A stretch of 64,000 bases of DNA from Arthrobacter sp. NicSoilB8 (GTDB lineage Bacteria; Actinomycetota; Actinomycetes; Actinomycetales; Micrococcaceae). The first letter of the stretch is position 1; each line of letters opens with the position of its first letter. Below are positions 51,119 to 61,039 of this stretch, piece by piece. Under the pieces are notes generated by a model. That model saw only the letters and a list, made by a program, of their open reading frames with translations, did not search any database and had not been told where the DNA came from. Both the position numbers and the translations under genes were made by a program. The stretch lies in contig NZ_AP024656.1 of assembly GCF_019977355.1 (NCBI RefSeq), forward strand, positions 62,001 to 126,000, read 5' to 3'.

Positions 51119-52193
51119 TCAAGCCGTGAGTTGGATGTGGTTGACTGCGCGTGCCTGGGCTTCAAGGGTGCGATAGATTTCGCGTGCGATGGCCCGCTTG
51201 AGGCATCGTTTGATCTCGCGTGGTGTCTTTCCCTTCCGTTCCCGTTTGGTTGAGTAGGCCTTGGTCGGCTCATGATGTTGAAGCCGTGAGAGCGCGACGG
51301 TGTGGAGTGCTCGGTTCAGGTGGCGATCGCCAGATCGGTTGAGCCTGTGGCGGACGGTCGCGACACTGCTGGCCGGGATGGGGGCGACGCCGGCGAGGGC
51401 GGCGAATGCCGCCTCGTTGCGGATGCGTTTTGCTGTAGGACCATGACACGAGGAATTGTGCTGCCGTGATCACCCCGACCCCGGGCTTGGCGAGAAGCTC
51501 CGGGCAGGCTGCGACAACCAGACCCTCCAGTTCGGTCTCATACTCGGCCGCTTCGGCCTCGGGCATAAGTGCTCTGCGGGCGACGGCGCGGACGGCTCGC
51601 ACGGTTGCCCGATGCTCTACCGAGTGACTGGGCACAGTCCGCAGGCGGGAGCACCGGTCGAGCTGCTGATCGGTAGTGCCTCGACGCAGCTGCTCGCGTA
51701 GGCTCTCGGGGGCGTTGACGATCAGGGCTTTGAGTTGGCCGATGGCTTTGGTGCGCGCGACGACGGCGCCTTGCCTGGCCGTAATGAGCACTCGCATAGC
51801 TTCCCGGTCTCCTCTGGCACGAGGGGCGGCAAGATACTCACGGGAGAGCGCTTCGCGGGCGGCGCGGACAGCATCGAGTTCGTCGCTCTTCGCCCCGTTG
51901 CGGCGGGCTGGCCTGGCTGGTCGGTCGATCTCAACGACCCACTCTCCGCGTTCGAGAAGGAATGTTGTGAGGCCAGAGCCGTAGCTTCCCGTGCCCTCGA
52001 TCGCCCAAACCCGCCGAGTAGACGAATAGCGATTCGCGAAGCTGAGCACGCGTTTGTATCCGAGGGCGTCGGTCGCGCTTTGGGTATCCCCGAGCGCGGC
52101 ACCCGTTTTCGCGTCAACGACGGCCGCGGTGTTGGTGTCTCGGTGGGTGTCGACGCCGATGACGAAATCGACTTCATCTGAGAGCATTGGCAT
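51119..52193 (-). pseudogene. IS110-family transposase B, frameshifted
   Basis: From ATG 52193 (PMLSDEVDFVIGVDTHRDTNTAAV) the first frame runs to FLVSWSYSK near 51440. The ending RIRNEAAFAALAGVAPIPASS, HRLNRSGDRHLNRALHTVALSRL to the stop at 51119 is in the next frame. It is a different IS110 type from copy A. Both point the same way and together separate the halves of istB. The 50842-51118 interval is element leader DNA. Confidence 0.85.
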
Positions 52194-52636
52194 GGCGTTT
52201 TCCCTTCGTGGAGCCAATATGTTGGCATCGGCCCGGGCAGGTTCACCATGCGGCAGGACTGTGATGAGGCACGGCCCAGGGGCGGCCAAGCTGCTGATTA
52301 AGCCAGCGTTTCGGTGGAACCAGGCCGATACCGGCGACCACGACGACATATCCAACGCAAGGGCGCAACGATCTCTCGCCTGCCAATGTGACTTTAGGGT
52401 CAGTCATGGTCACCAGCACCGACTCTGGCAGCAATCACACCCGTGACCGCAAGAGCGACCCGGGAAACGGATCGTTTACTACGACCAGCCGGACGGCATC
52501 CCCTGACAGCGACAAATCCGAATCACGAAATCTCGCACCGCCACTACGGTGTCGGATTCAGGTCAGCTTCGAGCGACATCACCTGACGCCGGCCAGCACT
52601 CGTGGCTCGAGCGCTTGATATCAGTCTCACAATCGG

Positions 52637-52988
52637 TTTTCCCGGTCCCCGGCGGTCCCAGGAACACCACGTTGGCGGCCTCGGCCAGGAAAGCGCCGGT
52701 GGCCAGATGGGCGATCGTTTCCCGTTTCAGCCCGGGCTGATGGTCGAAGCTGAAGTCCTCCAGCGACTTCCTGGCCGGAAATCCCGCGGCCCGGGCCCGG
52801 GTTTCCGCCCCGGAGGCTTCCCTGGCGGCAACTTCCCGGGACAGCACGGCGGCAAGATATTCCTCGTGGGACCAGCCGGCCTCGCGCGCCTGGTCGGCCA
52901 GACGGGCCGCTGACTCGCGGATCCGCGGTGCCTTCATGGCCCGGGCGTAGTACTCGATCTGCCCGGAAATCTCCCTGGCGCCGGTCAT
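52637..52988 (-). pseudogene. IS21 istB 5' half
   Basis: The frame opens MTGAREISGQIEYYARAMKA and continues to the Walker A motif FLGPPGTGKT, immediately after which the sequence changes. The rest of the gene lies at 49230-49741. Its start overlaps the end of istA by 4 bp, as in intact IS21 elements. Confidence 0.85.
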
Positions 52989-53345
52989 GGGAGGACCTGC
53001 CCGTCCTCGAAGACAACCCCGAACGCCCGGTCGTACTCCGCCAGATCGCGGAGCTCCGCGTCCAAACCGGACTCTTCCGGCGCCGCGGCGGCGTTCTGGA
53101 ATGCTCTCCGTTGCACCCTTGCCGCTTCGACGTGGGCCGGGTCGGTGATCGTCTGGCCCTGCCCCAGGACCGCCGGTGAATCCCGGCATCCCGGCCCTCG
53201 AAACTGATCCGTACCGTCTCCAGATCCGCGCGGACCTCCACGAAACGTCCGATGGCCTGCGGGTTCACGGAGTAGTCGTTGGACGCGACCCGCACGTAGT
53301 AATCCCCGGGTAGACGGACCCGGACGGGAATCCCCGCGATCGGTT
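52985..53345 (-). pseudogene. IS21 istA C-terminal fragment, frameshifted
   Basis: VRLPGDYYVRVASNDYSVNPQAIGRFVEV and LETVRISFEGRDAGIHRRSW sit in one frame. GQTITDPAHVEAARVQRRAF and the final LAEYDRAFGVVFEDGQVLP sit in the next. This is the end of an IS21 transposase. The N-terminal three quarters were replaced by an IS3 fragment. Confidence 0.82.
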
Positions 53346-53701
53346 GGCGGCCTGCCGCGCCGCTTCGGACGCAGCCCGTCTTCCCCGTCGCGTCGATAGA
53401 TGCTCGTCCAGTTGGCAACGGTGCTGGGCGACGGAAGGCCATACTCCTCGGAAAGAGCCCTTCCGGACTCACCCTTGATATGACGCAGCACGATCTCGAG
53501 CTTGGTCTCGAAGTCGTACTGCCTGCGGTCTCTCGTCACCAGCGCACCCGCCCCCCGTAGCTGCCATCGCTGATACAACATTTGGACCGGAGACCGGGCA
53601 AGGTCAAGCGAAATGGCCACGGACTTCGCAGTGTATCCCTGCTCGAACAATTCGACAGCCGACACGGCGTCGGGGTAACTCAACGTGCTTCCTGAGTACA
53701 T
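53346..53701 (-). pseudogene. IS3-family OrfA fragment (IS150-like)
   Basis: ATG 53701 starts MYSGSTLSYPDAVSAVELFE. Helix-turn-helix segments YTAKSVAISLDLARSPVQMLYQRW and LSEEYGLPSPSTVANWTSIYRR follow, up to KRRGRPP near 53350, where IS21 sequence begins. Its terminal sequence (TGGTCCCCGAAAGTTGGACA) cuts into the IS30 gene upstream. OrfB is missing. Confidence 0.8.
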
Positions 53702-53726
53702 CTGACTACTCCCTGGAGAAGGATAC

Positions 53727-54935
53727 CTAGATTCGGTGTCCAACTTTCGGGGACCATTCCAGCAGGCCATTCGTGTTTTCATTCGAGCCGCGCTGCCAGG
53801 GGCTGGCCGGATCGCAGAAGTACACCGGGATTTGCGTCTGCCGCGTGAAGTCCTGGTGGCAAGCCATTTCAGTGCCCTGATCCCAAGTCAGGGAACGGCG
53901 CAGATGGACCGGAAGGCTGCCCATCGATTCTGCCAGCCGGTCGCGCAGATTCTCCGCCCCGCGGTTGCCTGCCAGATGCACAAGAACGATGAAACGCGTG
54001 GTCCGTTCGACCAGTGTGGCGATGGCCGAACTGCTGCCCTTTCCAATGATTAAGTCCCCCTCCCAATGCCCTGGTACTGATCTGCCGATCACTTCTGCAG
54101 GCCTGTCCCGGATCATGACCATGTCCGGGAAGCGCTTGGTCCGGTGCTCACGCCGGCTGCGTGGCCGGCGACCGGTCCGTCCGGACCTCAACGAGACAGC
54201 AGGGTCCACGGCCAGATCCAGGCTTCCGCGCCCGTACAGAGCCTGATAGACGGTCTCAGGCACGATGTGCATTTCCGGTTGGCCCGGAAAATCCGCGCGT
54301 AGACGGTTGCTGATCTGGCGGGGGCTCCAGCGTTGTTTCAGGTGTTCGCGCACGAACTCCCGCAGCTCCTGGTTGCTGGCTATCTTCCCGGGCCGCGGAC
54401 GGCTCCTTCTGCGCTCTGCACTGCGCTGAGCCGTCCGCGGTCGGTAATTACCGGAGGGTTCATGAATGTTCCGGCGGATCTCCCTGCTCACGGTCGACGG
54501 ACTCCGCCCGAGCTCCATTGCAATGGCACGGATGCTGCGCCGGGCATGCAACAGGTCCGCGATCGTAATCCGTTCCGACTCGGAGAGAAACCGGGCGGAG
54601 ATTACCGCACGCCGCTGCCGCGAAATCGGAGCGTACTTCTTGATGTCTCCGGACTTCAAGACGACCGTATGGCCGTGCCGCCAGCGAGTTCCGGAACTAC
54701 GGCTAATACCCACGATCCGGCAGGCCTCAGAATTGCCCATTCCCTGTTTCATCAGCTGATCATAGTGAGCCCGTGCAGCGTTCTTCGGAGGGGCGCCCCG
54801 GGACTTCTTCGCTCTTTTCATATCTACCAATTGCAACTCCCAATCACTCAGGTGTTGCAACGACCGCGCCAAGCCGTCATAGTGGCTCACTTTTCGACCA
54901 TCACTGACACAGTTCAAGGTTCGCCTCCTGTTCAT
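53727..54935 (-). mobile_element. IS30-family transposase, 3' end truncated by the IS3 fragment
   Basis: About 390 codons of the IS30 transposase survive: a helix-turn-helix (ITIADLLHARRSIRAIAMELGRSPSTVSREIRRN near residue 117), RWSPRQISNRLRADFP, and the DDE domain with GHWEGDLIIGKGSSSAIATLVER, LTWDQGTEMA and WQRGSNENTNGLL. The last residues (EWSPKVGHRI) come from the IS3 end, and the natural C-terminus (usually about 60 more residues) is lost. DDE residues are all present. The start is taken as ATG 54935; ATG 54821 would give a more usual length. Confidence 0.88.
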
Positions 54936-55189
54936 GTCCGGTTCCTTATCTGCATATAGAGCCGGTTGATGACGCTAGCTGTTCTCCACTACTCACGGTA
55001 TCGGCAGCACACTTGGTCTCCGCACCCGTGCAGAACAGAGGAGCTATACCGGAGACTAAGTCACGCAGAGCAGCATCTATTGCATTAGGGCCAACACGAT
55101 GGCGTCTGAGTTGAGGAATTGTGTGAATCCCGTCCGGCGCCGATGGTGCTGATCAATTCCCGGTTCCTCGGTTCTGATTCTGGTCTGTG

Positions 55190-55563
55190 CCCCATATCAG
55201 GTCCTGCTTATCGGCTTCAATCGCCCGGAGAAAATCGGCCTGGCTTGCCCGGAGAAGCGCCTCCCGGGACCCCACTTCATACCGATCGCCGTCGCGGCGA
55301 TATCCTCGAGGGCTTCCTGCATCCATGCCACGGCGGCCGTGTCGGCTCGGACCGAGGCCTCCTCGGACGATTGGACCGTGCAGAACAACGCAAAGCGGGC
55401 TAGTTTCCTTCAGCTCGCCGGTGAGATCTTCGATCTCCGCCAAGAGTTGCTCCCCCCAGACGCCGGAATTTTGCGCGGCACCGTGTCGGCTTGAGTATGA
55501 GCGAGGCCCGTTCAGACCCGGTTGCCGCCGTTTCCGGAGGTCCAGCTCTGCGGCTACAACCAC
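55190..55563 (-). pseudogene. Degenerate gene of unknown function
   Basis: Two minus-strand frames appear to be parts of one broken gene: LLAEIEDLTGELKETSPLCVVLHGPIV and LLRASQADFLRAIEADKQDLIWGTD in one, FCTVQSSEEASVRADTAAVAWMQEALEDIAATAIG in the other. A shift near 55385 and another near 55270 would join them. No family recognised. The 54960-55150 interval shows nothing. Confidence 0.35.
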
Positions 55564-55815
55564 GTCGAATGCCTGGGCCGACAGCGACGGCGTGGGCGAC
55601 CGTTCGCGCGTGCCGTCAGCCGTCTGACCGCGATGTTCCGCATCAGTCTCCGTGAGGCCGGGGCGCGGATCATCCGCGGTCGGCCCGGACCCGCGGACGC
55701 GACCCTGATAGTGGGTTGGTCTCGCATGGCTGCTGTCTCTTCCTTTCGTAGGACCGGGTGGCGCACGACCGCGGTCATCTCGCTAAGCTGCATTTTCGCC
55801 AAGATCCGTTAGCGG

Positions 55816-56214
55816 CTATTCGGAATCAGGTGTTGCCGGATTCTTGGTGCACGTACCACAGACTTGACGCGTATCCGGTCGCCAGACCGTGTGCATGGCA
55901 ATGTCGAGCAGCTTCCGTTCGCCTAAATCCGTGACCACCCAGACAAGCCCGTGTTCTGGAAACGGCACGTCAACCGAACCGCGCCAGACTTCACCGGTTT
56001 CGTGATCCAGGGCAACGATTCGGTGCCCTGGCGCAAGTAACAGGAAGGCTTCGACTTCACATGTGGTGAGGGAGTCTTTCGGCCCGTTTCGTCCCGCCGC
56101 GAGGTTGGCAGACGCCTTCCGCAACGAGCATTTGATCTGGCCGTCCGTGAGGCATGCGCCCAGCATCAAGCTGACGGTAGTCTCGCCGGCGATACCACCG
56201 TTATCTTGATTCAT
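55816..56214 (-). CDS. Hypothetical protein, paralogue of 47931-48218
   Basis: From ATG 56214 the protein has 132 residues. An N-terminal part with TVSLMLGACLTDGQIKCSL and a Cys is followed by the shared core LLLAPGHRIVALDHETGEVW, SVDVPFPEHGLVWVVTDLGERKLLD and a CxxC near the end (QVCGTCTKN). A longer frame to 56262 is possible. The core matches the 47931-48218 protein. Function unknown; both copies lie in IS-rich DNA. Confidence 0.6.
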   Translation of the reverse strand: MNQDNGGIAGETTVSLMLGACLTDGQIKCSLRKASANLAAGRNGPKDSLTTCEVEAFLLLAPGHRIVALDHETGEVWRGSVDVPFPEHGLVWVVTDLGERKLLDIAMHTVWRPDTRQVCGTCTKNPATPDSE

Positions 56215-56520
56215 CGGCGGACGCACCCCAGCTTTCCCTTGTCGTGCCCGGTGGCGGATCACCTTTCAGCCGAGCCGCGTAGCGGCCTGGGGCGAGCCGC
56301 ATTACCAGGACGCCGACTCGTTCGGTCATAGCCACGGGCATCAGAATTCCAGCACCCTGTCCAAGATGGCATCTAATTCCTTTCGTGTTTGAACGGCTCG
56401 GCAAGCCGATCGGGCACTGTTTGAATGGTCACAAGTCCCTACTCTCTTGGCGAGCGGCATTCCCCGCCATCGTTGTCAACCGTTTGACGGTTGAATATTT
56501 AGCGGCGGTAACCGCGGTTG

Positions 56521-56538
56521 TGTCAGCTTAAGTTGACA
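56521..56538. promoter_or_regulatory. Near-perfect 18-bp palindrome
   Basis: TGTCAGCTTAAGTTGACA: only one base pair departs from perfect symmetry. It lies in the 56263-56676 gap, 310 bases upstream of the 55816-56214 gene. No other feature is seen in the gap. Confidence 0.45.
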
Positions 56539-56676
56539 TAGGGTTCGATATCAGTGTTAAAAACTCCCTAACCTATTTGGGGGAGATGGGTGTGTCCGGC
56601 GGGTAGGCAATAGTACTCAACCTCCGCCAGTGCTGAGCGTTCTTGCCCGAGAATTTATCCGGTCTTGATCCGAAAT

Positions 56677-56691
56677 TGAGAAAGGTTCTCA
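56677..56691 (-). terminator. Hairpin just after the IclR stop, copy 2
   Basis: TGAGAA/TTCTCA with a 3-base loop, nine bases beyond the stop of the minus-strand IclR gene and outside the 807-bp repeat. Weak. Confidence 0.4.
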
Positions 56692-56697
56692 TAGACG

Positions 56698-57504
56698 AGA
56701 TCATGTCCTTGTGTGGTAGCCGAAGACACGCGTCCCTGGCGAGAGCGACTGCTGAACAGCTCGGACCATAGAGAGTATCTGTCCCGCGACGACGAGGATG
56801 TTAGGTTCTACTCGAGTGTCTGGTCCAGAAATGTTCACGGCGGCTATAATGCGTCCTGAATGGTCACGCACTGGTGCGCCGACGCCGATGAGCTCGGGGT
56901 CAAAAATCCGGTTAGCTACTGTGTAACCAGTTTCCCGGGCTTCCCGGACGTGAGCCAGATACTCCCGTGCTGCATGGGTTCCGAGGCCGTCTTGGCCTCT
57001 GCGGACGATCTCGAGGATCTGATCATCCTCGTAGTCCATCAACAGCGCCATCCCGCTTGAACTTCGGTTCAGGGGTACCGTACGCCCTGCCCATCCGACT
57101 GCCTCGATGGACCGGTGGGAACTTTCGGTGTGTACCGTCAGGACCTCGCCATCACTGAACACTGTCAGATAGCTGCGTTCGCGAATCACCGCAGTAAGCC
57201 GGAACATCATTGGCACGGCCATCTTAGTCAGGCGCTGATCACCGGCCCGCAGAGCCAGCGCAAACAAGCGCCAGCTCAGCTCATATCGGCCCTCTGGATC
57301 ACGGGCCACCAGCCCGGTTTCCAGCAGGCTCTTGAGCTGGCGGGATACGACGGATTTGTCGCGGCCCAACGCACGCGAAACATCGGAAACGGTCATTCCG
57401 TCGGGGAACTCAGCCGCATCGCCAGAGCTGAGCGCTTCAAGAACTGCCATGACTCTCGCCGCGCCGCTCTGTTTCTGCTCCGTCTCCATCCTCGGATGCT
57501 AGGT
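56698..57504 (-). repeat. 807-bp inverted repeat, right copy (IclR gene)
   Basis: Reverse complement of 13310-14116, with sharp edges on both sides (AGATCA start, GGATGCTAGGT end). Confidence 0.93.
56701..57489 (-). CDS. IclR-family transcriptional regulator (copy 2)
   Basis: The 262-residue protein is identical to that of 13325-14113 (helix-turn-helix TVSDVSRALGRDKSVVSRQL; effector domain with GWAGRTVPLNRSSSGM). Only the flanks differ: the promoter bases are changed except for the TGCA-n5-TGCA motif, and a different hairpin follows the stop. No catabolic gene lies beside this copy apart from the NCS2 permease 5 kb away. Two expressed copies would raise regulator dose; alternatively one copy is recent. 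Confidence 0.92.
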   Translation of the reverse strand: METEQKQSGAARVMAVLEALSSGDAAEFPDGMTVSDVSRALGRDKSVVSRQLKSLLETGLVARDPEGRYELSWRLFALALRAGDQRLTKMAVPMMFRLTAVIRERSYLTVFSDGEVLTVHTESSHRSIEAVGWAGRTVPLNRSSSGMALLMDYEDDQILEIVRRGQDGLGTHAAREYLAHVREARETGYTVANRIFDPELIGVGAPVRDHSGRIIAAVNISGPDTRVEPNILVVAGQILSMVRAVQQSLSPGTRVFGYHTRT

Positions 57505-57531
57505 AGCGAATATGATCTACGCAACGCCACG

Positions 57532-57546
57532 TTGCAAAAATTGCAT
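57532..57546. promoter_or_regulatory. IclR operator, copy 2
   Basis: TTGCAAAAATTGCAT (TGCAATTTTTGCA on the gene strand) lies 28 bases from the repeat edge, exactly as in copy 1, although the bases between differ. Confidence 0.7.
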
Positions 57547-57865
57547 CCACTAGGGACAGCGGATCCGCGCCCGGCGCCTCCGGCACACCTGCCGTCGCAA
57601 CCCCGACTGTTCTGTGGCGACGAACTGATCCCGGGTTGACGACGTCTCCGCTGCCGTTGTCCCAGCCTCACGGAGTTTCACCGCGGCCACACAACCCCGG
57701 TCCCAGCGCGCCGTGAATGCGTGTCTGTTCAACGGCTCGAATGAAACCGCCGGCGAGGGCGCGGTTTGTCGCAGCAATATTCGGAAGGCCGGGGCGAAGA
57801 ACTGTCGGCGCCAGTCACATCGACCCACATGGACAAGCATGAATCGACAGCGCACTGTTGGATCA

Positions 57866-58243
57866 TCAGCATGATGCGCCGGAGCCAGCGTTGACGCTGT
57901 ATAGGACTGTCGTGTGGCCGTTCCAGCCGCCGTGGACGGCGACATCGTTGCCGACGTAGACAGCGATGTGGGCCATTCCCAGGCCGCCGTTCCGGTAATA
58001 AGTGAGGTCGCCCGGGCGTGCCTCGGCGGCGCTCACGGCATGGCCCAGAGACGGGTAACCTGCCGGCAAGCCATGGAAGTTGATGCCGGCGGCTGCCAAA
58101 GCGTGCGTGGCCAGAGCCGTGCAATCCTGGAAAACGCCGAGCTGGGCGTAAGCGGCGGCAGCGATGGTTGCCCCACTCCAGCTGCGGATGCCAGCCAGTG
58201 CCTGCACGCCGCTTCCGGGCCGATCGCGATGCCCAGCCAGCAC
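57866..58243 (-). pseudogene. NlpC/P60-type peptidase domain, N-terminus missing
   Basis: The frame shows the cysteine of the catalytic triad in VFQDCTALATHALAAAG, then PGDLTYYRNGGLGMAHIAVYVGN with the catalytic His, and AVHGGWNGHTT. These are the NlpC/P60 peptidoglycan endopeptidase signatures. No signal peptide or leading domain is present, and the upstream DNA is the end of a lactate-dehydrogenase fragment, so it is a truncated cell-wall hydrolase. The catalytic core looks complete. The 57547-57865 stretch has no recognisable gene. Confidence 0.65.
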
Positions 58244-58282
58244 ACTTCCGATATCCCCGATAGCGCCGCTGCATGGGCGTGC

Positions 58283-59303
58283 TAGGCGCCGAGGATCTGA
58301 ACGTGGTCAGGAGTTAGTTCGGAGATGCGGCTGACGCCGAGCAGGGCAATGGTGCGTTGCTTGTCCTTTCCAGGATCTGGATGGCACGGTCCACGCCCGC
58401 CCGGCCGCCGGCCATAAGGCCGTAGAGGTAGGCGCGGCCGATCAGGGTGAAGTCGGCGCCGAGGGCGAGGACGGCGATGATGTCCGCGCCGCTCATGATG
58501 CCGGTGTCCAGGATGATCGCCGCCTCGCTGCGGTCCGCCTTCAGCGCGGCGGAGACCTCGGGGAGCAGGCGGAAGGGGATCGGTGCCCGGTCCAGTTGTC
58601 GGCCGCCGTGGTTGGAGAGCACGATCCCGTCTGCGCCGTGGTCCACCACCTTGCGGGCGTCCTCGACCGTCTGGATGCCCTCGCCGATCGCCACGGTGCG
58701 ATGCGCTTCAATGCTGAGGTGCCCGCGGAGGTGTTCCAGGGCGCTGGCCTTGGTGACTCCTTCGGCGGCAATGTCCAGCCAGGCGGACCAGCCCACAGAA
58801 TACGCAACCCCTAACAGGCCGATGTCCTCGATGGCCTCATTGAAGTCCTCGGGCGTGTCCTCGGAGCTGAACACCACAACGCGCACGGCTGTGGCCTCAA
58901 GCATGGTCGGGAAGTCCACGCCGATTGCCTCCACGCCAAAGCTGGCATCCTGGAAGCGCTCGGTGGACAGGAATTTGCCGTCCTCGTCCTCCAGCGCATA
59001 CTTTGCCCAGGGCAGCCGCTTGCGGAGGGCGCGGCCCGGATCGAACGTGGCCTTGTGGATGACTTCGTAGCCGTCAGGGTGTGCCGGATCGAGCCGGAGC
59101 GTGACGCCGCCGTTGCAGCACACCGCATAGCCTGTATTTATCCCGATCTGCTCGATAATGGGCAGGGTGGCGTTTAGCGAACGTCCGGTGGCGATCAGGA
59201 CCTCATGCCCCGCGGCGACAACAGTCTGGGCCGCCTCACGGACAGGGATTGACATGTGGCCGTCGTGGTTGACCAGCGTGCCGTCAACGTCCAAGGCGAC
59301 CAT
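58283..59303 (-). pseudogene. Chimera: Cof-type HAD hydrolase fused to an FMN-dependent lactate dehydrogenase tail
   Basis: From about 59303 the frame reads [52 protein letters not shown] and [24 protein letters not shown], a HAD hydrolase. At RTVAIGEG it passes in frame to [30 protein letters not shown], then [18 protein letters not shown] and [19 protein letters not shown], the C-terminal part of an LldD-type alpha-hydroxy acid dehydrogenase with its catalytic His and FMN-phosphate loop. A shift near 58367 then displaces the true ending ([17 protein letters not shown]). Neither enzyme is complete. An in-frame extension to 59423 exists. Confidence 0.82.
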
Positions 59304-59416
59304 AAGCTTTTGACCCGTGTTGTTGTCTCGCCGGTCACCGTTGCCAGCGACTGAGTTTTCAGTAAGTAGAGGAGAGACGGGTACGGCAGGGCTCTCCTGC
59401 CTCCGTGGTAGAAGGC

Positions 59417-59647
59417 TCAGCATCGAGCATCGTGCTGCTGCGTGTAGCCATAAGGAACCGCGCTGCTGAGAGGAACACGGAAGACATGATGCTCAAGGCG
59501 CGTCACCAGAATGCCCTGGGTTGCGTCCTTGACCGCCATTTTGATCATGAGATCTACTGCGGTATCCAGCCCTCGCTCCATGGAGGCCTTATCCAGTGCC
59601 ACAACTTGGATTTGTGGCGGATTTTCCGTCGTGGTCAAGAGGGGCAT
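59417..59647 (-). CDS. Small GILVTR-family protein
   Basis: The 76-residue protein from ATG 59647 contains [28 protein letters not shown] and a closing PYGYTQQHD, the same pattern as the frameshifted gene at 16504-16796 (MERKLEAAV, GILVTRHDFD, PFGFTQ). Family members are short, with a helix followed by a beta-hairpin carrying VTR. The function is unknown. It sits next to the HAD/LldD chimera and just before an IS3 insertion, which entered 139 bases upstream of its start. Confidence 0.6.
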   Translation of the reverse strand: MPLLTTTENPPQIQVVALDKASMERGLDTAVDLMIKMAVKDATQGILVTRLEHHVFRVPLSSAVPYGYTQQHDARC

Positions 59648-59852
59648 GGCACCCCAGATGTCGGTTTGACGGCGTATCCGTTGGCTCTTTCTTATAGTGC
59701 TCTTCTGTCTAGGCCATCGTTTCAAGCCACAGCGCGTCTACCGTACTCGTTACGTCTTCCACGAAACCAGTACGGATAAGACGTCGGGACTGCCCCCGGT
59801 TTTGTTGACTCCTGACTTGTGAGGATTCAGTCCTTGCAGCAAGGATGTTCAC

Positions 59853-60137
59853 ATGCCCAAGCCTTTCCCCGCTGAGTTCCGCCGTGACGTGGTCGCCGTG
59901 GCACGCAAGCACGAAGCCCCGATCTCACAGATCGCTAAAGACTTCGGGATTTCCGAAGCGACCCTGCACAACTGGCTCAAGAAAGCCGACGTCGAGGACG
60001 GCGTCCGCCCCGGAGTGACGGAGAAGGAAGCGGCAGAACTCAGGGATGCCAGGAAGCGGATCCGGCTGCTGGAGCAGGAGAACGAGATTCTGCGCCGGGC
60101 AGCGGCCTTCTTCGCCCGGGAGCTGCCCCCAAAATGA
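59853..60137 (+). CDS. IS3-family OrfA
   Basis: The 94-residue DNA-binding subunit has a helix-turn-helix (FRRDVVAVARKHEAPISQIAKDFGISEATLHNWLKKAD) and a leucine-zipper-like C-terminal helix (RIRLLEQENEILRRAAAFFARE). The stop overlaps the OrfB start (ATGA), where ribosomes may reinitiate or slip to make the OrfAB transposase. CAAGGATG lies before the ATG. Confidence 0.93.
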   Translation: MPKPFPAEFRRDVVAVARKHEAPISQIAKDFGISEATLHNWLKKADVEDGVRPGVTEKEAAELRDARKRIRLLEQENEILRRAAAFFARELPPK

Positions 60138-60997
60138 AGTTTCCGCTGGTCCTTGACCTTGCCGCGGACGGAATTCCCGTCGCGGTGGCCTGCCGGGTGC
60201 TGGGTTTCTCCAAACAGGCCTTCTACGAATGGAAGAGAAGTCCCGTCTCCGAGCGCGACTGGTCAGATGCCCACCTGATCAACGCGGCGGTGGACGTCCA
60301 CCGGGACGATCCGGGGTTCGGGTACCGGTTTATCGCCGACGAGCTCGAAGACCAGGGTTTCAGCGCCGGAGAGAACCGGGTCGCACGGCTGTGCAGCAGC
60401 CAGCGGATCTGGTCTGTCTTCGCCAAGAAGCGCGGCCTGACCCGCAAGGCCGGCCCGCCCGTGCACGATGACCACGTCCGGCGGGACTTCACAGCAACGG
60501 CACCGGATCGGCTGTGGCTCACGGACATCACCGAGCACTGGACCGACGAGGGCAAGCTCTACCTGTGCGCCATCAAAGACGTCTACTCCAACCGGATCGT
60601 GGGTTACTCCATCGATTCCCGGATGAAGGCGTCCCTGGCAGTCTCGGCCCTGCACAACGCAATAGCGCTCCGGGAGCCGGAGGGAACCGTGATCCATAGT
60701 GACCGCGGCTCCCAATTCCGCTCAAACGCCTTCGTGCGGACGTTGAAGGGCAACCGGCTCACAGGATCGATGGGACGGGTCGGCGCGTGCGCCGATAACG
60801 CCGCCATGGAATCCTTCTTCTCGCTCCTGCAGAAGAACGTTCTGGACAGCCAGCGATGGTCCACAAGGGCGGACCTGCGCCTGGCCATCGTGACGTGGAT
60901 CGAGAAAACGTACCACCGGAAACGCCGCCAGCGGCGCCTCGGACGGCTAACACCGGTCGAGTTTGAGACAATCAATAGCGGCCTCAAAGCCGCCTAG
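60134..60997 (+). CDS. IS3-family OrfB transposase
   Basis: The 287-residue integrase-fold transposase has the DDE triad in LTDITEHW (near residue 133), VIHSDRGSQFRS (near 190) and NAAMESFFSLLQKNVLD (near 226), plus the HTH_21 region FGYRFIADELEDQGFSAGENRVARL. The C-terminal IEKTYHRKRRQRRLGRLTPVEFE is complete. It is coupled to orfA. No defects were noticed. Confidence 0.94.
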   Translation: MKFPLVLDLAADGIPVAVACRVLGFSKQAFYEWKRSPVSERDWSDAHLINAAVDVHRDDPGFGYRFIADELEDQGFSAGENRVARLCSSQRIWSVFAKKRGLTRKAGPPVHDDHVRRDFTATAPDRLWLTDITEHWTDEGKLYLCAIKDVYSNRIVGYSIDSRMKASLAVSALHNAIALREPEGTVIHSDRGSQFRSNAFVRTLKGNRLTGSMGRVGACADNAAMESFFSLLQKNVLDSQRWSTRADLRLAIVTWIEKTYHRKRRQRRLGRLTPVEFETINSGLKAA

Positions 60998-61039
60998 CGA
61001 CACCAAACCCCGAGAGTCAACGAATTCCGGGGCAGTCCC

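Larger units (their letters stand above)
59786..61039 (+). mobile_element. Complete IS3-family insertion sequence
   Basis: The 1254-bp element has imperfect terminal repeats (left GGGACTGCCCCCGGTTTTGT..., right complement GGGACTGCCCCGGAATTCGT..., 22 of 26 matching). It is flanked by a 3-bp target duplication GTC (59783-59785 and 61040-61042). It carries orfA and orfB overlapping by 4 bp. All parts look intact, so it may still be mobile. Confidence 0.9.

Noticed and set aside
49752..52630. Programmed frameshifting in the two IS110 genes
   Set aside because: IS110 transposases are normally single frames, and neither crossing point shows a recognisable slippery heptamer; point indels are simpler.
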